Origin: Rhodoluna limnophila
Lineage (GTDB): Bacteria > Actinomycetota > Actinomycetes > Actinomycetales > Microbacteriaceae
DNA length: 64,000 bases
NCBI RefSeq assembly: GCF_005845365.1
Contig: NZ_CP040509.1
Span: forward strand, 1,178,001-1,242,000
Reading direction: 5' to 3'
The position numbers and the translations under genes were made by a program. The notes below the pieces were generated by a model. That model did no database searches. It was not told where the DNA came from and was given only the letters and a program-made list of their open reading frames with translations. Shown one piece after another: positions 9,415-17,612 of this stretch (position 1 is its first letter; each line of letters starts with the position of its first letter).

Positions 9415-10614
9415 GTGAATGACTTCCCAAGAATCTCAAAGCGCATCGGATCAATCGCTGAATCAGCGACTCTAAAAGTTGATGCAAAGGCCAAATCACT
9501 TCAGGCTGCCGGCCGCCCGGTAATCTCTTATGCTGCTGGTGAGCCAGACTTTGCCACCCCGGCGCACATCGTCGAGGCAGCTGCAATCGCGGTTCGTGAC
9601 CCAAAGAATCACCGATACACCCCGGCGATTGGTTTGCCAGACCTGCGCGAGGCTATTGCCCAAAAAACCCGCACCGATTCGGGCACCGAGATCTCAGCCG
9701 CTCAGGTGGTTGTGACCAACGGTGGCAAGCAGGCTGTGTACCAGGCATTCGCAACCCTGCTTGATCCGGGCGACGAAGTCTTGATGCCAACCCCGTTCTG
9801 GACAACCTACCCTGAGGCCATTCGTTTGGCCGGCGGTGTTCCGGTTGAGGTATTTGCCGGTGCCGACCAAAACTACAAGGTCACCGTTGATCAGCTTGAG
9901 GCTGCTCGCACCCCGCGTTCAAAGGTCCTACTATTTGTTTCTCCGTCAAACCCAACCGGCTCGGTTTACACCCGCGAAGAGACCGAGGCAATTGGCCGCT
10001 GGGCATTCGAAAACGGCATGTGGGTTATCACCGACGAGATCTACCAGAACCTGACCTATGACGGCCTGAAGGCAGTGTCAATCACCGAAGCAGTGCCTGA
10101 GTTGATTGACCGCACCATCCTGGTTAACGGCGTAGCAAAAACCTACGCAATGACCGGATGGCGTTTGGGCTGGATGGCCGGCCCGCTGGACGCAATGAAG
10201 GCCGCCGGAAACCTGCAGTCACACCTGTCTTCGAACGTCTCAAACATTTCGCAGAAGGCAGCACTGGCTGCACTGACCGGGCCTCAGGATGAGGTCTTGG
10301 CAATGCGCGACGCTTTTGACCGCCGCCGCAAGGTTGCTGTGGCTGAACTAAACAAGATTGATGGCTGGAACGCCCCGACCCCTCAGGGTGCTTTCTACGT
10401 TTACTCAGATGTGACCGGCTTGCTTGGTCGCGAATGGGGCGGCAAGCAGATCAACACCTCACTTGAGCTCTGCGACTACATCCTTGATGCAGCCGAAGTG
10501 GCACTGGTTCCGGGTGAGGCCTTTGGTCCATCTGGTTACGTGCGCCTGAGCTACGCGCTGGGTGATGCCCCGCTACTTGAGGGTATCCAGCGCCTACAGA
10601 AGCTGTTCAGCTAA
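9415..10614 (+). CDS. Aspartate/aromatic aminotransferase (class I PLP)
   Basis: A fold-type I aminotransferase of about 399 residues. The N-terminus ([22 protein letters not shown]) and AAGEPDF match AspC-like enzymes; NPTG, the PLP-binding lysine in [16 protein letters not shown] (K242) and RLSYAL with the carboxylate-binding arginine near the C-terminus are all present. It transfers amino groups between aspartate or similar donors and 2-oxoglutarate. An ATG 39 bp upstream is in frame; GTG is chosen because of the -10 placement. It is inserted, on the opposite strand, between the secE block and murB-hadBA. Confidence 0.9.
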   Translation: MNDFPRISKRIGSIAESATLKVDAKAKSLQAAGRPVISYAAGEPDFATPAHIVEAAAIAVRDPKNHRYTPAIGLPDLREAIAQKTRTDSGTEISAAQVVVTNGGKQAVYQAFATLLDPGDEVLMPTPFWTTYPEAIRLAGGVPVEVFAGADQNYKVTVDQLEAARTPRSKVLLFVSPSNPTGSVYTREETEAIGRWAFENGMWVITDEIYQNLTYDGLKAVSITEAVPELIDRTILVNGVAKTYAMTGWRLGWMAGPLDAMKAAGNLQSHLSSNVSNISQKAALAALTGPQDEVLAMRDAFDRRRKVAVAELNKIDGWNAPTPQGAFYVYSDVTGLLGREWGGKQINTSLELCDYILDAAEVALVPGEAFGPSGYVRLSYALGDAPLLEGIQRLQKLFS

Positions 10615-10624
10615 GCCTTAAATT

Positions 10625-10656
10625 AAAAAAGCCCTCCGGTTTCGGAGGGCTTTTTT
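10625..10656. terminator. Bidirectional intrinsic terminator
   Basis: GCCCTCCG and CGGAGGGC form an 8-bp stem with a GTTT loop, flanked by A6 and T6, so it can stop both the aminotransferase and the convergent murB transcript. Confidence 0.92.
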
Positions 10657-10666
10657 ATTTGCCGAA

Positions 10667-11713
10667 TTAATCGAATAACCCGATCAAGTTTGGCTCAGGA
10701 ACCAGGTTGATGCCGTACTTATTCGAGACCTGAGTCTGCACAAACTGCGCCAACTGAATGATCTCTGCGGCTGTTGCTCCCCCAGTGTTCACAATTCCGA
10801 GAGTGTGCTTCGAAGAAATCGCTGCCTTAGAGCCGGCAATTCTGAAACCCTTGCCGATGCCCGCGTTCTCAATCAACCAAGCAGCCGAAAGCTTTACTGT
10901 CAGACCGTCATCGTCTTCATTTTCATAGCGCGGAGCCGATTCTGGCAGGGTGCGAGCAAAAGAATCGCTGACCATTGGGTTGGTAAAAAATGAGCCACAA
11001 CTGACTGAATCTGGGTCAGAATCACTGAGCACCATGCCCTTATTGGCTCGCAACTTGAGCACGCTGTTACGGACTTCCATTAGAGGAACCTGCTCACCCA
11101 TTTGAGCACCAAGATCGGCGGCAATCTGGGTTGAATAGAGCGGGCGGCTGAGCCCACCCAAATCTTGTAATTCAAACTCAACCCAGGTAATTACACCCGG
11201 GCGGCCACGCTTGATTGCGCTGTCACGGTAACCAAACTGAAGGTCTTTGGCCTCCAAAATTGCCAATTCGTGGGTTTCGTAATCCAAGAATTCAAGGCGC
11301 ACTAGGCAGTCGCTTAGCTCTTGACCATAGGCACCGATGTTCTGAACCGGAGCCGCGCCAACGGTCCCCGGAATACCACTCATCGCCTCAACGCCAGCCA
11401 GTCCCTGGGCAATAGTGTGAGCCACAAAGGCATCCCAGTTTTCACCGGCTTGAACCCGGATAACGACTCGGCCATCTTCGCGAGAGCGAACCGGCTCAAT
11501 ACCGAGATTGGCAACTTTGATAACCCGAAGCTCTGAGACGTCGTCGGCAACGACCATGTTTGAGCCGCCGCCAAGGATCAACCAGTCATCACCCGAACGC
11601 CAAACACCGAGGGTGTGCTCAATTAGGTCATCGCGGGTTTTTGCCTCGTAAATTTCAGCTGGAACCCCTCCGACTCGAATGGTGGTTAGCTCGCTAAGCG
11701 GCTGAGGTGCCAT
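10667..11713 (-). CDS. murB: UDP-N-acetylenolpyruvoylglucosamine reductase
   Basis: A 348-residue MurB, the flavoenzyme that reduces UDP-GlcNAc-enolpyruvate to UDP-MurNAc in the cytoplasm. The FAD-binding GGGSNMVVAD is near residue 48, GIPGTVGAAPVQNIGAYGQE follows, and SCGSFFTNP supplies the proton-donor serine. It overlaps the hydratase gene upstream by one base (TAATG), implying coupled translation. Extended form typical of actinobacteria. Confidence 0.96.
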   Translation of the reverse strand: MAPQPLSELTTIRVGGVPAEIYEAKTRDDLIEHTLGVWRSGDDWLILGGGSNMVVADDVSELRVIKVANLGIEPVRSREDGRVVIRVQAGENWDAFVAHTIAQGLAGVEAMSGIPGTVGAAPVQNIGAYGQELSDCLVRLEFLDYETHELAILEAKDLQFGYRDSAIKRGRPGVITWVEFELQDLGGLSRPLYSTQIAADLGAQMGEQVPLMEVRNSVLKLRANKGMVLSDSDPDSVSCGSFFTNPMVSDSFARTLPESAPRYENEDDDGLTVKLSAAWLIENAGIGKGFRIAGSKAAISSKHTLGIVNTGGATAAEIIQLAQFVQTQVSNKYGINLVPEPNLIGLFD

Positions 11714-12135
11714 TAAATGCGCACCTGTGCCTGTGCTTTACCCAAAACCGTGGTCTCGTTGAAAACCGCGGTTAGGTCGATGCGCACCAAACGATTCTCT
11801 TCATCGATGGCGCCAATCTTGCCGGTAACAACCAGCACAGCACCGTCAACCGGGTCAACTACAACCGGCTTGGTGAAGCGCACCTGGTAGTCGGCAATAC
11901 GGCCGGCATCGCCAACCCAATCAACCGCAACCTGAACGGCTGCACCCATGGTCAACATGCCGTGAGCCAGCACGCCAGGTAGGCCAACTGAAGCCGCAAC
12001 GTCATCGCGGTAATGAATTGAGTTGAAGTCACCTGAGGCACCGGCGTAGCGGACCAAAGAATCACGGGTGAGCAAAAATTCGGTGGTGCCAATAACCTGG
12101 CCAACCTCTAGCGAGGCAATGTTTATGTGAGTCAT
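11713..12135 (-). CDS. MaoC-family hydratase, HadB-like
   Basis: A 140-residue hot-dog fold protein with the hydratase-2 signature: DFNSIHYRDDVAASVGLPGVLAHGML contains the catalytic Asp and His in the usual spacing. In mycobacteria HadB pairs with HadA or HadC as the (3R)-hydroxyacyl-ACP dehydratase of FAS-II. Here it directly follows a HadA-like gene (stop and start abut) and precedes murB. There is no sign of mycolate synthesis in the window, so the acyl substrate is unknown; general fatty-acid hydratase activity is inferred. Confidence 0.88.
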   Translation of the reverse strand: MTHINIASLEVGQVIGTTEFLLTRDSLVRYAGASGDFNSIHYRDDVAASVGLPGVLAHGMLTMGAAVQVAVDWVGDAGRIADYQVRFTKPVVVDPVDGAVLVVTGKIGAIDEENRLVRIDLTAVFNETTVLGKAQAQVRI

Positions 12136-12579
12136 TTACTCGTCTCCTCTAACCACAAGGGTCGAGATTGCGGTGCAAACCAACTCTTTATCTACGTCAT
12201 AAATTTTGGTTTCAAAAGTCACCATTGAGTGCGCGCCGAGTGACTTTACGCTGGCTACCTCAAGCTGACTCACCAGCTCATCTCCGGCAACAATAGGCCG
12301 AGCGTGAATAAAGCGCTGGTCACCGTGAACCACACGACTGAAATCGATGTCAGCCTCAGGATCGGCAAGAACTGTTGCCAATGAGCGCTCTTGGATTACA
12401 ACCGCGAAGGTTGGCGGAGCAATCACGTCGTTGTATCCGGCAGCTTGCGCAGCAAATACATCGAGGTTCATTGGGTTAGTTGACTTGACCGCGTGGGCGA
12501 ATTCGCGGATTTTCTCGCGGCCAACCAAGTATGGATTGGTTGCCGGATACTTCTTGCCCTGCACATTTGGATTTACCAC
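12136..12579 (-). CDS. MaoC N-terminal-like dehydratase, HadA-like
   Basis: A 147-residue protein of the FAS1-like dehydratase (UPF0336/HadA) family: GKKYPATNPYLVGREKIREF at the N-terminus and GDQRFIHARPIVAGDELVSQ in the hot-dog domain. It lacks the D-x4-H catalytic pair that its partner supplies, as in the HadAB heterodimer. The GTG start has TACGCT 6 nt upstream, so it is probably leaderless and first in the hadA-hadB-murB operon. The rpmG gene usually found just upstream in mycobacteria is absent. Confidence 0.87.
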   Translation of the reverse strand: MVNPNVQGKKYPATNPYLVGREKIREFAHAVKSTNPMNLDVFAAQAAGYNDVIAPPTFAVVIQERSLATVLADPEADIDFSRVVHGDQRFIHARPIVAGDELVSQLEVASVKSLGAHSMVTFETKIYDVDKELVCTAISTLVVRGDE

Positions 12580-12585
12580 GGGTTA

Positions 12586-12591
12586 AGCGTA
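12586..12591 (-). promoter_or_regulatory. -10 hexamer TACGCT, leaderless start of the HadA-like gene
   Basis: TACGCT then TAACCC then GTG on the minus strand: a TANNNT box 6 nt from the start codon. Confidence 0.5.
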
Positions 12592-12638
12592 TCTAGCGTT
12601 TGCCAAATTTGCTGGCGGCCAGAAGCGAGGGAAGACAT

Positions 12639-12671
12639 AAAAAATCCTCCTGGGACTTTGAGTCTAGGAGG
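12639..12671 (-). terminator. Intrinsic terminator after tRNA-Met
   Basis: On the minus strand CCTCCT pairs with AGGAGG and, inside, AGACT with AGTCC (one wobble/mismatch), followed by TTTTTT. It ends the tRNA-Thr/tRNA-Met transcript before hadA. Confidence 0.88.
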
Positions 12672-12682
12672 TGTAAAACTTT

Positions 12683-12759
12683 TGGTAGCTAGGGCGGGAC
12701 TCGAACCCGCGACCCCACGATTATGAGTCGTGTGCTCTAACCACCTGAGCTACCCAGCC
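12683..12759 (-). tRNA. tRNA-Met (anticodon CAT)
   Basis: Acceptor GGCTGGG pairs with CCTAGCT (G-U pairs allowed), anticodon stem CACGA/TCGTG with loop CTCATAA, T arm GGTTCGAGTCC, discriminator A and an encoded CCA. Elongator type; tRNA-Ile2 with a modified C34 is the formal alternative, but the position next to tRNA-Thr supports Met. Confidence 0.93.
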
Positions 12760-12797
12760 GGGTATTACCTTGCGGTAACTGGTTATTTTTTGTTTCG

Positions 12798-12869
<72 letters not shown>

Positions 12870-12951
12870 GCTGCACCATAGGCTTGCGCCAGGCACCAGA
12901 AGACTTTAGCACTAAATCGCGCTTGGAGGCAAACCAAACTTAATGCATCAC

Positions 12952-12957
12952 TAAAGT
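12952..12957 (+). promoter_or_regulatory. -10 hexamer TAAAGT, leaderless start of the first GH13 gene
   Basis: TAAAGT, 7 nt (TATTTTC), ATG. No Shine-Dalgarno is present. Confidence 0.55.
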
Positions 12958-12964
12958 TATTTTC

Positions 12965-14665
12965 ATGACTAACGCGACCTTTCTAACCCAGAACAACGAG
13001 CAAGCCGAATGGTGGCGCTCAGCAGTGATTTACCAGATTTACCCACGCAGTTTTGCTGACGGAAACGGTGATGGCATTGGTGACCTTCCGGGCATCACCG
13101 AGAAGCTGGATTCACTGGCAACTTTGGGAATCGACGCAATCTGGTTTAGCCCGTTCTTCAAGAGCCCTCAAAAAGATGCCGGTTACGACATCAGTGACTA
13201 CCGCCAGATTGACCCAATCTTCGGCACCAACGAGGATTTTGACGTTCTGTTGGCCAAGGCAAAATCTCTTGGCATTCGCATCATCGTTGACATCGTGCCA
13301 AACCACACCAGTGATCAGCACGCATGGTTTCAGGCAGCACTAGCCGCCGCCCCGGGTTCAGTCGAGCGCGGTTACTACCACTTCAAAGACGGCAAGGGCG
13401 CTAACGGCGAACTGCCTCCAAACAACTGGCAGTCAATCTTCGGCGGACCAGCATGGTCTCGAATCACTGAGGCAGATGGTTCTCTGGGCCAGTGGTACCT
13501 TCACCTATTCGATTCATCACAGCCAGATTTGAACTGGGAGAACCCAGCGATTGCCGATGAGTTTGACGAGATTTTGCGCTTCTGGCTCAAGAAGGGCGTA
13601 GACGGTTTCCGCGTTGACGTTGCTCACGGCATGGTCAAGCGTGCCGGTTTGCCAGACGCAACCATCTATGACGAAAACCTTCGTGAGCGCTCAATTTCTA
13701 ACCTCACCATGGATGAAGCCGAGCTTGCTGTTCCGTATTGGGGCCAGCCGGGAGTTCACGATGCCATTCGTCGATTCCGTCGTGTAATCGATGAGTTTGA
13801 CGACCGCGCGATGTGCGCCGAAGCATCAATGAGCCCACTACCGCGACTGGCCATGTGGGTCCGACCAGATGAGTACCACCAGTCATTCAACTTTGACTAC
13901 ATGCACAGCGCATACGAGCCAGAAGCAATCAAGAAGATTGTCACCGACTCAATCGTTGAGTACGGCAAGGTAGGCGCGTCAAGCACCTGGGTGCTTTCAA
14001 ACCACGATGGCATCCGCCACGCAACCCGACTTGGTATTGCACCTGAAAACACCCCGCGCCCTGGTGACGGTATTCACCCAACTGACCCAATGCCAGATGA
14101 AGCCCTGGGTCTGCGTCGTGCACGTGCAGCAACCTCTTTCATGCTGGGTCTACCTGGTTCTTCATACCTTTACCAAGGAGAAGAACTTGGCCTGCCGGAA
14201 GCATGGCAACTAGAGGGTAAGTACCGCCAAGACCCTACCTATGCCCGCACCAACGGCGAGCGCATTGGCCGCGATGGCTGCCGCGTGCCGCTGCCTTGGG
14301 TTGCTGACGCCACCGCTTCAAACGGATTCAACACCACCGGAGAATCTTGGCTACCGCAGCCTGCAAACTACCGCGTGTTTGCTCGTAACCTGCAGGAGGG
14401 CGTAGCTGGATCAACGCTCGAACTTTACAAGCGCCTGCTAAAGGAACGCCGCCAGTTTGGTCTTGGCTCAGGCCAGTTCCGCTGGGCTGACGAGTATCAG
14501 GACAAAAATACCCTGGCCTACGTCAATAACGGAGTTTTGGTTGTGACCAACTTTGGCCCTGAGGCCGTTGTGGTTCCAGCCGGTGAAATTTTGGTTACCA
14601 CTCAGCACGACCTCAGCATCGAGGGTGAACTTGAGCACGACCAGACCGTTTGGATCAAGCTCTAA
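12965..14665 (+). CDS. GH13 alpha-glucosidase (oligo-1,6/alpha-1,4-glucosidase type)
   Basis: A 566-residue GH13 enzyme that should hydrolyse terminal alpha-glucosidic bonds of malto- or isomalto-oligosaccharides or sucrose-like sugars. WWRSAVIYQIYPRSFAD opens the barrel. Catalytic residues can be placed: nucleophile D218 (GFRVDV), acid/base E286 (MCAEAS), and stabiliser D348 (LSNHDG). No signal peptide, so it is cytoplasmic. It is followed after one base by a close paralogue. No sugar transporter or regulator sits beside it, so the import route is elsewhere. Confidence 0.92.
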   Translation: MTNATFLTQNNEQAEWWRSAVIYQIYPRSFADGNGDGIGDLPGITEKLDSLATLGIDAIWFSPFFKSPQKDAGYDISDYRQIDPIFGTNEDFDVLLAKAKSLGIRIIVDIVPNHTSDQHAWFQAALAAAPGSVERGYYHFKDGKGANGELPPNNWQSIFGGPAWSRITEADGSLGQWYLHLFDSSQPDLNWENPAIADEFDEILRFWLKKGVDGFRVDVAHGMVKRAGLPDATIYDENLRERSISNLTMDEAELAVPYWGQPGVHDAIRRFRRVIDEFDDRAMCAEASMSPLPRLAMWVRPDEYHQSFNFDYMHSAYEPEAIKKIVTDSIVEYGKVGASSTWVLSNHDGIRHATRLGIAPENTPRPGDGIHPTDPMPDEALGLRRARAATSFMLGLPGSSYLYQGEELGLPEAWQLEGKYRQDPTYARTNGERIGRDGCRVPLPWVADATASNGFNTTGESWLPQPANYRVFARNLQEGVAGSTLELYKRLLKERRQFGLGSGQFRWADEYQDKNTLAYVNNGVLVVTNFGPEAVVVPAGEILVTTQHDLSIEGELEHDQTVWIKL

Positions 14666-14666
14666 C

Positions 14667-16358
14667 ATGACACTGGACACAACCGTAGGAGCCCGCCACC
14701 TTGCACGTTATGGGCAGGAGTGGTGGCGCTCGGCAGTGATTTATCAGGTTTACCCACGCTCTTTTGCTGATGCAAATGGTGACGGCATGGGTGATTTGCC
14801 GGGCATTACCTCTCGATTGGGGTCTTTGGCGGCACTTGGCATTGATGCTGTTTGGTTGTCTCCGTTTATGCGCTCGCCGCAAAAAGATGCGGGCTATGAC
14901 GTAAGTGATTACTGCGATGTTGACCCGCTGTTCGGCACCCTGGCTGACTTTGATGACATGTTGACCCGGGCCCATGAGTTGGGTCTACGCGTTTTGGTTG
15001 ATCTAGTGCCCAATCACACCAGTGACCAGCACCGATGGTTCCAGGCCGCCTTGGCTAGCGAAGAAGGGTCTCCGGAGCGCGCCTTCTACCACTTCAAAGA
15101 TGGTCGTGGGGCTTCGGGAGACCTTCCGCCGAACAACTGGGTATCGATGTTCGGAGGCCCAGCTTGGACACGAACCACCAACCCGGACGGCACCCCAGGC
15201 CAGTGGTACTGCCACCTATTTGACTCATCGCAGCCAGACCTAAATTGGGAAAACCCAAAGGTAGAGGAAGCGTTCGAAGCAATTTTGCGCTTTTGGCTTG
15301 ACCGCGGCGTGGACGGATTTAGAGTCGACCAACCGCACGCTATGGGCAAAGCAGAAGGATTGCCAGACCACCCCGACGTGGAGCGAGCCGGTGCCGGATT
15401 TATCGAGGGCGAAGCATCTCCGCCGATGTGGTTTCAGGACTCGGTGCACCCAATCTTTAGAAAATGGCGCAAAATTCTTGACAGCTACCCTGGCGAGCGC
15501 GCCATGTGCGGCGAGGCATACGTGTTACCGCTTTCATTTATGGCGCTGTGGGTGCGCCCAGATGAATTCCACCAGACTTTCAACTTCAGGTTTCTGGACA
15601 GCGAGTGGAAGCCAGAGATTCTTTTCAACTCGATCAATGAGTCTTTTGAGGCCTTCGATGGCGTTGGCGCCCCGAGCACCTGGGTGCTGTCAAACCACGA
15701 CATCATTCGCCACGCAACCCGAATGGGTGGCGTCCAGGGCCGCCCAACCGCATCAGATGGCATCGGGCCAAACGATCCTCAGCCAGACCGCGAACTAGGC
15801 TTGCGCCGAGCCAGAGCCGCAACCCTGTTTGTACTTGGCCTACCTGGGTCGACCTACCTTTACCAAGGTGAAGAACTTGGGCTGCCGGAGCACACCACAC
15901 TGGCTGACGAGTTTAGACAAGACCCAACTTTCTACCGCACCTCGGGCAAGCGAGTTGGTCGTGATGGCTGCCGAGTGCCACTCCCATGGGAGTCAGGTTT
16001 GGGTGCGGCCAATGGCTTCAACCGCACTGGCCAGGCTTGGTTGCCTCAACCAGAAATTTACGCCGAGTACGCACGCGACCGTCAGGAGGGCGTGGCTGGT
16101 TCAACTCTCGAGCTCTACAAGCACGGGTTGGCTACGCGCCGCCGACTTGGGCTTGGTGAGGGATCCTTTGATTGGGCGCCCGAGTTTGTTAGCGAGAATT
16201 CCCTCGGCTACCGCAACGGTGACATCCTGGTGGTGCACAACTTTGGCCACGAACCAATTGCCTTGCCAGCCGGAGAGATTAGCGCGTCTAGCCTGCATGG
16301 CATGACAAGCGGCCACGACCTAGTTGCCGATCAAACCGTTTGGCTGCGGATTAGCTAG
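14667..16358 (+). CDS. GH13 alpha-glucosidase, tandem paralogue
   Basis: A 563-residue GH13 enzyme very like the preceding one over its whole length. The triad is intact: D221 (GFRVDQ), E283 (MCGEAY), D345 (LSNHDI). The ATG lies one base after the first gene's stop; a longer frame starting inside that gene is rejected because the paralogues align from here. The residues after the nucleophile (QPHAM against VAHGM) and after the acid (AYVLPL against ASMSPL) differ, which suggests different substrate preference. Its last four bases overlap the convergent MFS gene. Confidence 0.92.
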   Translation: MTLDTTVGARHLARYGQEWWRSAVIYQVYPRSFADANGDGMGDLPGITSRLGSLAALGIDAVWLSPFMRSPQKDAGYDVSDYCDVDPLFGTLADFDDMLTRAHELGLRVLVDLVPNHTSDQHRWFQAALASEEGSPERAFYHFKDGRGASGDLPPNNWVSMFGGPAWTRTTNPDGTPGQWYCHLFDSSQPDLNWENPKVEEAFEAILRFWLDRGVDGFRVDQPHAMGKAEGLPDHPDVERAGAGFIEGEASPPMWFQDSVHPIFRKWRKILDSYPGERAMCGEAYVLPLSFMALWVRPDEFHQTFNFRFLDSEWKPEILFNSINESFEAFDGVGAPSTWVLSNHDIIRHATRMGGVQGRPTASDGIGPNDPQPDRELGLRRARAATLFVLGLPGSTYLYQGEELGLPEHTTLADEFRQDPTFYRTSGKRVGRDGCRVPLPWESGLGAANGFNRTGQAWLPQPEIYAEYARDRQEGVAGSTLELYKHGLATRRRLGLGEGSFDWAPEFVSENSLGYRNGDILVVHNFGHEPIALPAGEISASSLHGMTSGHDLVADQTVWLRIS

Positions 16359-17602
16359 CCACCGAGTTTGGTTCTTGAAACCACTGCGGCGGCGACTAAT
16401 CCGAAGGCTGCCGAAATGAGCAGCGGGGTGGTGCCTAACCCATCTCCAAGGTTCCACGCCAAACCGGCCCAGATTCCGGCAACCAGCAACCCCAGGCCAC
16501 TCAGACCCTGAAGCCTAGATTGCACCAGAAGCTGCTGATTATCGCGGGCGATGCGAGACACCCAAGACTTGCCGACCACATCGTTGGCGGCAGCAAAGCC
16601 ACCGTAAACAATTACCAGCAGGGCTGAAAAGGTTTTGTCGCTGGTGAGCGCAAAGCCTCCGTACGCAATTGAGAAGCAAACCAGACCGAGGGCGTAAACG
16701 TGTTGTGGTTTCATGCGGTCTGCCAGTAACCCAAACGGAAAACTCATTGAGGCATAGGCAATGTTGAACAGCAGGTAAAGGCCCACGACCTCGGTGACTT
16801 CAAAACCCTCTTGGCTCAGGTGAAGCAAAATCAGGGCATCCGGAAAGTTAGCCAGTGAAAAGATTGCCAGCATCCAAATCAAGAGTTTTAGTTTGGGCGC
16901 GAGTGTCCCTTGAGCACCGGTGGAGGATTTCGAGGCAGCCGCGGGCGCAGCAATTTTGCGAGGCTTGCGCGGCCTGGGTTGGCGGCGGTTTTCAAAATCG
17001 TTGTCTTTGATGAAAAAGACAGCAGCGGTTGACAGCACAGCCGGAATAACCGCTATCCACAGAACACTTCTAAGGTCCCCATCAAACAGAGATAGCAACG
17101 CGAGGGCCAGGGCTGGGCCGATTACGGCACCTAAAGTGTCACTGGTCCGGTGAAAGCCAATCACTTTGCCGCGGTCCCGCGAATCAACTCCTTGCACCAG
17201 AATTGCATCTCGGGCAGCAGACCGCAGACCCTTGCCAAGGCGGTCAACCACACGACCAATCATGACCACGGGCCAAGCGCCAGCCAAGGCAATGATGAAC
17301 TTTCCGAGCGCTGCGCCGCCATAACCAACCGCCACCATTACTTTGCGGGGCACCCAGCGGTTTATCCATGCCGAGGCCAGTTTGGTAAGTGACATAGCGC
17401 CCTCGGCAGCACCCTCAATGGCCCCGACAATTGCAGCCGGTGCACCAAGCACCGAGTTCAAAAATATCGGCATCAAGGGGTAAAGCATTTCGCTGGCAGC
17501 ATCTTGCAGCAGAGACACCCACGAGATGGCAAACAGGTTGCGACTTAGCCAAGCCGGGCGGCGTGAGCCAGTCCGCGCTGCCTCACTCCCCCGCTTGGCC
17601 AT
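16355..17602 (-). CDS. MFS transporter
   Basis: A 415-residue protein with about 12 hydrophobic helices. The N-terminus SRNLFAISWVSLLQDAASEM and GRVVDRLGKGLRSAARDA (after helix 3-4) define a bacterial MFS subfamily often annotated only as 'MFS transporter'. A basic Pro/Arg-rich cytoplasmic loop is in the middle (ENRRQPRPRKPRKIAA). It begins 10 bp after the MMPL stop, so both are probably one transcript. Substrate unknown. Confidence 0.82.
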   Translation of the reverse strand: MAKRGSEAARTGSRRPAWLSRNLFAISWVSLLQDAASEMLYPLMPIFLNSVLGAPAAIVGAIEGAAEGAMSLTKLASAWINRWVPRKVMVAVGYGGAALGKFIIALAGAWPVVMIGRVVDRLGKGLRSAARDAILVQGVDSRDRGKVIGFHRTSDTLGAVIGPALALALLSLFDGDLRSVLWIAVIPAVLSTAAVFFIKDNDFENRRQPRPRKPRKIAAPAAASKSSTGAQGTLAPKLKLLIWMLAIFSLANFPDALILLHLSQEGFEVTEVVGLYLLFNIAYASMSFPFGLLADRMKPQHVYALGLVCFSIAYGGFALTSDKTFSALLVIVYGGFAAANDVVGKSWVSRIARDNQQLLVQSRLQGLSGLGLLVAGIWAGLAWNLGDGLGTTPLLISAAFGLVAAAVVSRTKLGG

Positions 17603-17612
17603 TTATCGACCG

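Noticed and set aside
12580-12682. Expected rpmG between tRNA-Met and hadA
   Set aside because: The gap holds only a terminator and the hadA promoter; no reading frame fits L33.
14553-14666. Upstream extension of the second GH13 gene
   Set aside because: It overlaps the first GH13 gene out of frame; paralogue alignment starts at 14667.
15829-16305. 158-codon ORF in another frame of the second GH13 gene
   Set aside because: Frame shadow; the GH13 frame is conserved throughout.
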